A stretch of 64,000 nucleotides of DNA. It comes from Bugula neritina. Its lineage: Eukaryota > Bryozoa > Gymnolaemata > Cheilostomatida > Bugulidae. Positions 1 through 9,522 of this stretch are shown in pieces. A model generated the notes under the pieces. That model was not told where the DNA came from. It saw only the letters and a list, made by a program, of their open reading frames with translations, and did no database searches. Both the position numbers and the translations under genes were made by a program. Where the stretch lies: positions 5,592,698 to 5,656,697 of the forward strand of contig OZ037765.1 of NCBI GenBank assembly GCA_964035545.1, read 5' to 3'. Each line of letters starts with the position of its first letter. The stretch's first letter is position 1.

Positions 1-1383
1 CGAACCTTGAGTCTGCTGACATGTTATGATCACGTGCATAAAGTTTTAGTAGTTGGAGTGGCGCGTTAATATAACTCGTTGAATATTATAATTATATTAT
101 CAACCATAACTATGATTGTAAAATAGTGGTAAAACTAAAAGTAAAAATCGTTCATGATGCAATTAAACGTAAATTGTCATAATGGTTTTGGGTATCAGTA
201 AAACTAAAAAGCCTTATATTTTAATTTTATTATTAAATTTAATTTCATAAGTATTAGTATTAGTATAACTCATAATCATAATGATAATCCATAGAGATAG
301 AATTAATACACTCGTGGCTCGACTCCGTAGTCACTGTGACTGTCAGTTTGAGTTAGTGTGAGTGTGACAATCAACAGAATATCAGTATCAGTATGAATAA
401 TACTAATAGTAATACTAATACAGTAAATGTAATAGACTAATACTAATAGTAATAGTAATGTAATACTATTACTATTAGTATTAGTATTACATTACTATTA
501 GTATTAGTATTACTATTACTATAACTATAAGTATAACTAATACTATTACTAATAGTATTAGTTATAGTAATAGTAATACTAATAGTAATTACTATTACAG
601 TATTAGTAATACTATTAGTAATACTTATACTAGTAGTAGTAGTAATAGTATCAATATCATACTGACAATTTAAATATTTCACTCTTAGACTCAGTCACAG
701 TTAGTAAGTGAGTTAGTGTTACTGTTAGCAGTGTGAGTGTGCGCGTGACATCACTTATTCTTATACTTTTAAACTAAAGACAAAGTTAATGTTATCTGAT
801 GCTTTTTGTTTTTTATTTTAAACTATTTAATATTTATAAACTTATCAAGTTGAACTATAAGCTTGAACTTTGATAGTTGTGATATCGTCCTAGATATCTC
901 ATACAATAAATAATTTTAATATTATTATCATAGGCAAATTGTATAAAACTTGGTTGGTACTTTTTGGTATCACAATTTCAATTGGGATGCAGCAACTCAA
1001 TTCCAGTTTTAGACCAATATACTTTTAAATTTATAATCATTGCTCTAAGTCTATCATAGGTGATGCGATTCAGGTTCTAGTTCATGGGTTGTATGCTGCA
1101 AATTACATTAACATGGAAGTTAAGAAACAAATTGTTGTTTTTTCTATGTTATTATTCATGGGCCATGGTGTACTTTTGGGCTAAATTTTAAAGTCAGTTA
1201 CTTGGAAATCTACTTGAATACATTTGTCTTAGCCTAACTTGTATATCTTGTGATATGTATCACACTACAGAACGTTATATTGCTATCCTCTGTTGAAACA
1301 AACAAATAAAACATATATGGTTCGTTTGGCTTTGCTGTTAGTTTGCCTGCAATAAAACTTTTGCTTTAATAACTAGCACAACC
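1..1383. other. 5' flank of TERF2IP
   Basis: No coding exon is seen here. The left half is dominated by a quasi-periodic repeat tract (separate entry, about 241-760). The stretch 780-1383 is ordinary AT-rich sequence that should hold the promoter and 5' UTR of the TERF2IP gene, whose ATG is at 1384. No TATA box or other core element is convincing enough to place the transcription start. Confidence 0.5.
241..760. repeat. Quasi-hexameric AST-NNN repeat tract (copy a)
   Basis: The trinucleotide A(G/C)T recurs every six bases with a locally uniform spacer triplet: AAT or ATT at about 395-640, ATC/ATG at about 380-400, and GTG/GTC/TTG at about 335-370 and 700-745. In the AAT/ATT part the tract is a run of ANT triplets. 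ANT is its own reverse complement as a class, so long imperfect inverted repeats arise, for example 441-467 against 474-505. A 79-residue open frame of S, I, T, N and Y on the minus strand is a by-product of the repeat. Similar tracts occur at 8085-8275, 18766-19060, 56700-56915 and 57690-58560. Confidence 0.75.
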
Positions 1384-4300
1384 ATGGCGAGTGATCTACC
1401 TGCAGATGGCAGTGACAAGCCCACTTTATTTCAGCGTATGACTTTCTACATGATACCTTGCAAACAAAAAGGACATTTCGTTAGTATTATAAATGTAAGT
1501 TTTGTACTCATTCCTTTACTGATATTCTTCAATCTTTCAATGCGTATGTTTGTATTACATTGATCGCTAAAAGATGTAGTGTTGTTATTAGAAGCATGGA
1601 GGGGAGATGGTACGGCGGAGAAATGAAGCTGAATATCTGTGAGTTATGTTATTATACAGTTGCTTTATTTCAGTAGTTACACAGCATATAATATTGATGG
1701 TTATTATCATGTGACCTGAAGATTTTCTGCACAATTTGTTTTTGATATTTTCGGTGGGTTCTTAAGAAAAAGGCACATGCGTTTCCTTTTGCATTTCTCA
1801 ATACAACTAACTGTGGTGCTGCTATTTGGTATCTTAAAAAACTTGTGTAATTTTATTATTTTTTTCAAATTGTCTAAACATTTTGAGGTGAAAGCTTTTG
1901 GGAGAAAAAAGAAGGGTTTAAGTAGTTTACTTCAGTACAATTATATGTGTGACTAATTCATTACTCTATGTCATTTATTCAATTCTAGAATTCTTTCTGC
2001 ACAATACATAGTTTGACTGATATTTTAACAAATTCTAAACGAAGCAACTGGTATTCTGGTATTTTTTATTGTAATTTGAATATGAAAAAATATTTCTAGT
2101 GCCGCTTCTCTACAGTTTTTCAATCTTTTAAATGTTTGTTTTATAATGGATGTTGGTGTAGGACAATGCTCTACAGTCTACTTGAATATTTATAATATAA
2201 ACGCATATGGGAGTTATGTTACCAACATATATCTCTTTCAATGATCAGGTTGCTTTAAACAAAATTTCATATTAGTGATGCAGAAAGACTTCACTGCTAT
2301 ACTTTACTACTTCATGTAGTGGCAGTATTCACCTTTAGCTAATTCGGCCAAGTCGTCTGGTGTAGAATGGATCTGTAGTGACCAGATTTCTGATTTAGGT
2401 TGTATTTACCTGGAGACATCGTGTCAAACCCCAACCAAGTCAGCACATCGTTTATTACTGACAGCATTGCGGCAGGGAAACTACTAGACGTAGAGTCATA
2501 CAGGTTGGTAGGCAGCGGATAGTATCAAATTATACTCTAGTTGACTCAGTATAATTATTTTGTAAAAAAATCTAGCAGCAGCTGGCAACTATCATCTGCT
2601 GCTTTATAAAACTTTAAATATGATTTTGTGCTATTCAAAATTATTAAAAATCCTACAACTTATATAAATAATACTTCTGAATTTTAAAAAAAAATTGCCA
2701 TTATTTACAAAATTGTCATAATCAACTTGTATTTCAATCATTTTGAAATGTTGTCCTATCTAAAGCTGATGCTAAGTGTTGATGCATTAAATTGAATTTG
2801 ACACTTTACAATCTGGTGGTTCACAGATACCCGGTTAGATCGGTGGTTGAAAAGGAAGAGGCTGCTCGAACAGCCACAACTCAAGCTCCTGATTTCATAG
2901 ATTTCCCTGAAACACTTGGCACCACTCCCTCAGAAGCCATAATGCAGCAAACCAATGGGTTAGTTTTATAGTAAATATTGCAAATAAACGAAGTTTCATT
3001 GAAGTTCGCGCAATTGTTTACCTACCTGGTACAACTTTTTAAGATCTAAGAAAACAAGAGCCACTATGAAATCAAGTTTAGGAGACGTGCAACTTTAAAT
3101 CTTTATTTTAATTGTAGTCTAGATATTTTACAAATTTTATATTAGTACATAAATGTACCTCGTCAGTCCTGCTGTGAAGGTTGTATGTGCTTTGGCTGTG
3201 TAGTGGAAGGCGTGAATACACAGTGGCTGAAGATACAGCCATTATTGAAGCAGTTCTCAAGGAGTCCAAACATTACAGTATAAATGGAAACAACCTGTGG
3301 GAGATTTTAGCTTCTCGTCAGGTAATTGAAGACATTTTACTATACACGGAAACAATTCGGCAAATATGATTGTTATATAGAATCTGAGTGCCCTTTGTAT
3401 AATATAGTGTCATATAATAGCTATGTGTGAACTTTTTTCTTTAGAAAAAGATACAGTGTGTATTTTACTACAAATGTTTTTATGTTATGGTTTTAACGAT
3501 CATTTAATATATTTTTTGCAAAAATCATTCAATATCTTGTTATTTCATGATTGAAAACCATGGGCATAGTGTTGCATTGTTTTTATTTTTTCAACAAATT
3601 TATCATTTGAAATGATGATTCAATGTATATTTAATTTATCAAATGAAACTGAAGTTGTGTATCACATGATCTAACTATTTAATAGATGCTTCAACGTTCT
3701 GCTCAGTCGATGAAAGAAAGATTTCTTAAAAAGATTCTGCCATTTATTGACAGATATGATATCTCTAGCACTGAGTTGAAGAAACTTCGAACCATAACAT
3801 CTACTAAAACAAGTATGCGTGTGTGTGCTTGGTATTTTTCTTTGTCTTTTCATTTTATTTATGTTTGAACATCGCCCTTATTTAAATAATGATGTATGCT
3901 GAATTTTGCCAAATCTGATCATACATTTAGTGACCATTTATGAGAATTTTATAGTTTTTGTTGGTATCAATACAGTTGTACATTGTAGAAGTTGCAGCTA
4001 GAAACTTGGGCAGGGCCCGACTTGATAACAGTCTGCCTTTCATCAAAGCCTCTTCAACTGCTTCCAGTTCTTATAAAATTTCTTCGTCCTCGTCAGATGA
4101 TGGTCTCGATCTTACCATATCAACCAGGAATGCTGTTCGCAAGCGCAAAGTACCCTTGGCAGTGCCTAATTCAACCTCTCAAAAAATTAGCCTGTCTCCA
4201 GTTGCCAACTCCACAGAAAAACAATCATCTCCACAGCTGAAACCTAGTTCAGGAAAAGCCGTCTCAAGCAGTAATAAAGTGAAAAAGGGTGATAATCGGT

Positions 4301-7174
4301 GTAACGAGTCACCTACTAATGAGTCATGCATATCAGCCAGCCAATCACCAATCATTGATCAAGATGTTGCTTCTTCTCCAAATCAACCACTTGCTAACTT
4401 TTCTACACCAATGTAAGTTGTGAGATTTAGAGCTTTGTTCATTGTTACTACCCTATCGGCAGTCATTTAACATACAGTGTTGTGTTCTGGTGTCTATCTT
4501 GTAGAGTTGACAACTCCCAGTTGCACTCAGCAGGTATAACGGCTCACTCCTCTTTGCTCAAAAATGGAGGTGAGGCGCCTTTATGTTTACTAATTTTATG
4601 GTTGCTAAATATTCATTTGTTTATTAGTGTCAATGTTTTGTTTTTACTCACAGAAACTTCACAGCTGGAGCTTCTGAACCGACTGGAGGCAAGTCACGCC
4701 ATGGTCATGTTATCCGATTGTCCTGAGAACCAGCGAAACACATCTCAGCAACTAACGTCGCCTTCACCGCACAATTCCCTGGTTCGGAGGTCAACTGTGG
4801 TCACAGAAATACACCCTGTTGGCGTGAATAGCCCGGGTCTTCAGGAAATTGTCTTTGAAACACCACCAAATGTTCAGCTAGTGGAAGGCAGCAAATCGTT
4901 AGAGACATCTGTTACGTCAGAGGGCACAGATTGTGAAGACTTTTGGCCATGTTCAACGCCCCCTGAAACCCCAGATCAGTCCGTAGTTCTACCTACACCT
5001 TCCAAAGATGGTGAAGTCATTGTGCAGTTACCTCCGACGGAACCGGAACCATCGCAAGCTGTAGGCAGCCAGCTCTCGTGGTCAACATTTGACTTGTGCA
5101 GTCAATCGCAAGAGGCTCGTCTTAAGTCAGCCGACCCCAACCCTGACCTTCCAAGACTTAACGCTGACTTAAATAATATCACTAGAGATCACGCTGAAGA
5201 TTCCGATGAAGAAGTAGTAAATTTTGCAGATTTATCGAAGAAAATATCTTCTGCTATTAGACGTGATGATATTATTAACTCACCAAACATACCTCAGTTC
5301 AATACTGAGATTATACTAGATAAGCAGCGTCGAAGTAGTGGTAAGGGTAAACTTGACGCATCCGTTACTTCCTCAACGCATCCTGAAGGCGCTCTCATCG
5401 GAGACAAGACAGGGTTAAGTAGTGACATTGAAACCAAGTCATGTGATGAGGTTTTACCAGCTACTCCATTTAAGCAGCTCGTGGTTTCTTCGCCAAATGC
5501 TCCTGAACGGCTGAGCAACTTGCAAAAAGTTCTTTTCGCACCTATGAAAGAATCTCAATTTACGGACGCTAATTCCACTCTGTCGTCTCAACCAACTACC
5601 TACGTGTCCTGTGGAGCAGAGGGAGAATGCATCGGGGAGTGTTCTGATAACACAATAGTTCTTGAAGTAAGTGCAGGCATGCCGTCTTAGAGGACATTAT
5701 GTCAATTCATACACCCTTCCAAAAAACATTAAAGTTCTCACTTGCTACAATTGCTACATTTATGAATAATGCTTTTCACCTGCATTTCTTTCATTGCTAG
5801 CATTTTTTGAAAACTTTTCGAGAAAATTGTTGTTGAAAGTGTTTAGTTTGTTGCTAACAGCATCAATTCTGTATGCCAAAGCAGTCAGCTGAATTCATTC
5901 TGATTTGTTAAGCACGCCGACACTTGTTGCAGGCTGACACCAGCAGTATGGTGAAAGCAGAGACACTCTGTCAAGGTACTTGTGAAACTGTAGGCAGCAC
6001 CAGTGAAGCTGTTTCTACAAACGAAGGTGCTGCCAATCTTCAGGTAGAGGATTGCACTGAATGCACTAAAGCTTCAAAGGTATGTCAAATAGTTTGTAGG
6101 TATTTCTAACCTGACTGTGACATACACTTGAGATATCACACTTGAAGACTTAGTACTCCAATTAACATATCTAGTCATGTAGCACAACTTTGTTTAAATT
6201 TTGTCATTTCAAACACTAAGGATATATTAAAAATAAATGAGAAACTTTTTTTGTTCACTACTTGATTTGTCCAAATAAATAGCGTAAACTTATATTTCAG
6301 ATGCAGCTGTATCCATCTTCAGAGTTAATATCATTCAGTTAACTGTGAAGATGGATACGTTGGTATCCAAAATATAAGTTTACTTTATTCAGATAAATAA
6401 AGCAATCAACAAAAAACTATTATTTATTTGTTTTCTATTAAGTTATTAGCTTGTAAGGATATAATAACTTAGTGGTTGATCCTGATAAGTTGCATGTCAT
6501 TTATTTGCATCTGTCTGTCGCAGGATCAGCTAGAACTATGTCGAGTTCATTTACTCAAATCTCAGCCCATTTATTCAAAACTCATGCAAGATTACGGAAT
6601 AGAAGATTCTGCGCTTTTTGCTTATGCCTGTGCATTCAGTGCTGACTGGGAACTGCTGGAACAGCATTTCAAGTCTGGTCAGTATCTTACGTGAATAACT
6701 TTGTAATAGAATATTTCTTGCTTCTTTTAGCCACAAATACATTTTTGAGTATTAATATGTTTAAGACCATATTCACCACTTTGCTGTCACTTGAGGTCAT
6801 CTTAACATATACTATAAGGAACATCTTTAAACCCCTGCAAAGTTACTCCTGAATAAAATTAAAATTGGTAGAAGTTAATAAACTATAATTCAAGTTATGT
6901 TAGCCTGTGCTTGAATGAAGAAGGTTTTACTGCATGAGCCATATGCGGACAAAAACTGTAATATAATAATTATACAGGATTGCAAGTTGGGCGACCTTGG
7001 ACTCAAAAACATGACAGGATGTTGATGAATCCCAACTTTAGGAAGAAAAATTTGAAGGAGCTGCGCAAACTGTTTAGTACCAGAGAAATTGATAGCAGAA
7101 AGAAATTTTTGCTGAACAATGTGCTACTGACCGCCAAGGAACGTGAAGTACTGTTAGGGATGACCTATACCTAA
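1384..7174 (+). CDS. TERF2IP: TERF2IP / RAP1 shelterin protein, 12 exons
   Basis: Orthologue of RAP1, the TRF2-binding shelterin subunit that protects telomeres. Exons: 1384-1494, 1592-1638, 2399-2503, 2827-2958, 3204-3321, 3686-3812, 3989-4412, 4505-4569, 4654-5666, 5933-6079, 6524-6677, 6978-7174. They join in phase to 2640 nt, 879 aa. Exons 1-3 encode a BRCT domain (residues about 14-90; TLFQRMTFYMIP, then HGGEMVRRR, then FITDSIAAGKLLDVESYR as in the vertebrate protein). Exons 5-6 encode the RAP1 Myb domain (about 133-200; REYTVAEDTAIIEAV, NGNNLWEIL, RSAQSMKERFLKKILPF). The last two exons (about 764-870) match the RAP1 C-terminal TRF2-binding domain (GRPWTQKHDRMLMNP). The centre is Ser/Pro/Thr-rich and acidic with a basic RKRKV patch, and makes the protein about twice the 399 aa of human RAP1. 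The start follows an ACC context. Family assignment is firm; the exon 8 boundaries are least certain. Confidence 0.9.
6284..6383 (+). repeat. Long imperfect hairpin in TERF2IP intron 10
   Basis: Three nested inverted segments share one centre: 6284-6297 pairs perfectly with 6370-6383 (14 bp), 6309-6321 with 6346-6358 (13 bp), and 6323-6328 with 6339-6344 (6 bp), around a 10-nt loop. The unpaired stretch between the outer and middle stems is 11 nt on each side. The whole is about 100 nt and lies on the sense strand of the intron 6080-6523. It could be a fold-back MITE remnant or a pre-miRNA-like hairpin; nothing in the sequence decides this. Confidence 0.6.
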
Positions 7175-8084
7175 ATCTCATTAAAAGATTGAACATGTAG
7201 ATGTAACGCAATCATGGAGAATGCTTAGTATCACTCCCAGCGTTGATGGTGTATATTGTATATAGTTCACTGCTTTGAAACCAGTATGCCAGGGTTGGTG
7301 TAACTAAGAATATCCTCCATGGTTGTTGATAGCATAGGGAATAGTGTTGGAGCATTACAAATATTATAGTGAGAAATCCTACTGGGTTGTCATTGTCTAC
7401 CAGATAGCTACAGCTGTAAGTGTATTACTATGTAACTGCTAGTGTAACAAGTCAATTACCTGCATAAATTTTATTATTTTCTCTATATTATAAAGATTTT
7501 TTTAATAATTACAGCTCACTTTTTCAAGAAAAAATATTGCTTTTATATAGTTTAATAAATTTCATATTCGAACATATGTCGATTGAACAAATGCCAACTG
7601 TAGTTGATAATTACACACAATCTGAATCTTGCAAACCAAATAAATGTATCATTGTACTTCAGTGGTGAAGCTCCATAGCTGGTAGAGTGAGGTTGGCAGT
7701 CGAAATGGAACTAATAACTTATGTCATTTACCACCTAACCTGTAGCCCACACTGTAAAACAAATGAGACACTTCTATAACCTTGAGTGTTTCTAAGTGTT
7801 CTAGTTTTCAAAGGTATGCCAATGTCAGAATTATACATTACGCACTTGGAGCATGAAAATTAGTATTTCCTTTTTAGTTCTAAGAAGTTATTTACACCAT
7901 GACTGTTAGTGTTAACTAAATAACTTCAACTCAAACTTCGCATTATAACTCCATAACACAATCAATATGAATATCCATCAATTTATCTATGTGTCGGTGT
8001 GTGTGGTTTTTTAGTCAATTTGTATTACAAATATGATTGAGGCAATAATCAAAAACCGTAGGCGTAGGTAAAAAAATGAGAATG

Positions 8085-8275
8085 TTAGAACTAATACTAA
8101 TAGTAAAACATACAAAAGTCAAAGAAATACAAATTGAAACTGGACAAGACTGAACTTCAACTTGAATGCACGACTAAGAGTAAGTATTACAGCATTAGTA
8201 TTACTATTGGCATTAGTCTTAGACAGATAACAAAGAAAGTAATACTTTATAGTTTATACTCATAGTGATAGTTAA
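8085..8275. repeat. Quasi-hexameric AST-NNN repeat tract (copy b)
   Basis: Shorter and more degenerate than the first copy. ACT-AAT-ACT-AAT-AGT runs at about 8091-8105, AGT-ATT-ACT-ATT at about 8195-8215, and ACT-CAT-AGT-GAT-AGT near 8255-8272. More hexameric AGT-CTT / ACT-GTT sequence continues around 8390-8475, into the H2A.X 3' processing region. Confidence 0.6.
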
Positions 8276-8407
8276 TGTTATATAATATACAAAATCCTAT
8301 TGGTAATGATAGTATTCGAATATGGATAGTCAGTTGCAGTAGCGATCGAGACTGAGCAGTCGAGGCCATTGAGTTGAATTTGCACGCTCACTTTCAGTTT
8401 GAGTCTT

Positions 8408-8416
8408 AGTCTTTGC
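8408..8416 (-). promoter_or_regulatory. Putative histone downstream element (U7 site)
   Basis: The minus-strand sequence GCAAAGACT has the AAAGA core of histone downstream elements, which pair with U7 snRNA to direct 3' cleavage. Its position just past the histone stem-loop supports the assignment. The same bases also belong to a degenerate AGT-CTT hexameric stretch. Confidence 0.55.
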
Positions 8417-8437
8417 ACAATGATAAATGAATACGGT

Positions 8438-8453
8438 GGCCCTGTAAAGGGCC
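8438..8453 (-). terminator. Histone 3' stem-loop
   Basis: On the minus strand the sequence is GGCCCTTTACAGGGCC, a perfect 6-bp stem with a UUAC loop. It fits the replication-dependent histone stem-loop consensus bound by SLBP. It lies 103 nt downstream of the H2A.X stop codon. A purine-rich GCAAAGACT follows on the minus strand (8408-8416), about 21 nt beyond the stem, in the expected place for the U7 snRNA-binding histone downstream element. Together they indicate cleavage without polyadenylation. Confidence 0.85.
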
Positions 8454-8556
8454 GTTACTGTTAGTGTTAGGTATAAACTTTGCAACTTGAAGATGCTTAT
8501 ACTTATAGCCATTAATAAATTATATACATTACAGTTCCATTTTGACTTGGTAGCAT

Positions 8557-8958
8557 CTAATAATCCTGACTTTGAGACGATTCCTTCTTTTTAGAGCCCG
8601 ATTTGCTAGGTAAAAGAACAGCTTGTATATTAGGCAATACGCCGCCTTGGGCAATAGTGACTCCAGAGAGTAACTTATTCAGCTCCTCATCGTTTCTAAC
8701 TGCTAATTGCAAGTGTCGAGGGATTATTCGAGACTTCTTATTATCTCTTGCAGCATTCCCTGCCAACTCTAGGATTTCTGCTGCCAAGTATTCCATTACT
8801 GCAGCTAAATAAACAGGTGCTCCAGCACCTACCCTCTCAGCATAATTTCCTTTTCTTAGAAGTCTATGTATCCTTCCTACAGGAAATTGCAAACCTGCCC
8901 GAGAAGACCGAGTTTTACTTTTGCTTTTAGTCTTGCCACTTTTGCCTCTGCCAGACAT
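8557..8958 (-). CDS. H2AX: Histone H2A.X (intronless)
   Basis: A 133-aa histone H2A starting MSGRGK. The frame stays open two codons upstream only through a GTG, so the ATG at 8958 is the start. The full histone fold is present: [24 protein letters not shown]-type helices, [19 protein letters not shown], and the acidic-patch region [22 protein letters not shown]. The C-terminus ends SQSQDY. A terminal SQ-(E/D)-aromatic motif defines H2A.X; its serine is phosphorylated by ATM/ATR/DNA-PK at double-strand breaks to give gamma-H2A.X. Here the SQ is doubled, giving two adjacent candidate serines. The gene stands alone rather than in a histone cluster. It has a histone stem-loop downstream and a TATA box and E2F-like site upstream, so cell-cycle-linked expression is likely. 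It shares a divergent promoter with DPAGT1. Confidence 0.96.
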   Translation of the reverse strand: MSGRGKSGKTKSKSKTRSSRAGLQFPVGRIHRLLRKGNYAERVGAGAPVYLAAVMEYLAAEILELAGNAARDNKKSRIIPRHLQLAVRNDEELNKLLSGVTIAQGGVLPNIQAVLLPSKSGSKKKESSQSQDY

Positions 8959-9522
8959 GATCACCGTTGGTAGTAGTTGTTTAGGGTAACACGTTCAAAT
9001 GATCAGAGTGATTTGATGTTTTTGGCGCTAATTTACCCGCTTATATACAATAATAAGAATCACGTGACGTAACTGTTGATTAGAAGTTGATTTTATATGC
9101 AGCTCTAAGTTGGAGGTGAACTCCACTTCTTCACTCCCAATTTTTAGCTGTTTATAGAGCTATTTAAAAGTAGCGATTATTTTTTATTACTTTGTTCTGA
9201 GCCGCTTAAGAAATGTTTGAGAAGATGACTCTGTATTTAGAAACAGCAAACCAATTCATCTTTAATAGTTTGAAACACACACGCTAGTAGGTAATGATAT
9301 GTGGGTCATAGATATGCAAAATATAGCGTGCAGCTCGTGAGCTTCGTAGTTTCTCCTCTTCGACGTTGTGCAGAAGCTATACTAAATTATCTGTATTAGT
9401 ATTTGTAAAACTACATACTGATACTCCTAGTGATTTAGGTCTTCATTTTAAATTTATAAACAATTTTGATAGTTTTATGGTTCTCTTTTTATTTGGACGC
9501 CGCTGCATGAATTTTTCTGATT
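8959..9522. promoter_or_regulatory. Divergent H2A.X / DPAGT1 promoter region
   Basis: This 564-bp gap separates the two start codons. Toward H2A.X, a TATA box (TATATAAG on the minus strand) lies at 9040-9047, about 82 bp before the ATG. An E2F-like TTTGGCGC on the plus strand is near 9021-9028. CACGTGACGTAA at 9061-9072 overlaps an E-box and a CRE-like half site. The DPAGT1 transcription start cannot be placed; the DPAGT1 side has no clear TATA box. Motif calls are by eye. Confidence 0.6.

Larger units (their letters stand above)
7175..8556. other. Convergent 3' intergenic region, TERF2IP / H2A.X
   Basis: Holds the 3' UTR of TERF2IP, with possible poly(A) signals (AATAAA) near 7555 and 7640, and the processed 3' end of the H2A.X gene on the other strand. 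A quasi-hexameric repeat tract and a histone stem-loop lie in the right half (separate entries). No further coding exon is seen. Confidence 0.6.

Noticed and set aside
443-682. A 79-residue Ser/Ile/Thr/Asn-rich frame
   Set aside because: It is generated by the ANT-triplet repeat, has no family match and has no intron-exon context.
7665-7720. A second tRNA-like element (CATAGCTGGTAGAGTGAGG)
   Set aside because: It resembles an A box, but no B box or paired stems follow at the right distance.
8330-8512. Small minus-strand frame downstream of H2A.X
   Set aside because: It overlaps the histone stem-loop and downstream element and has no protein-like features.
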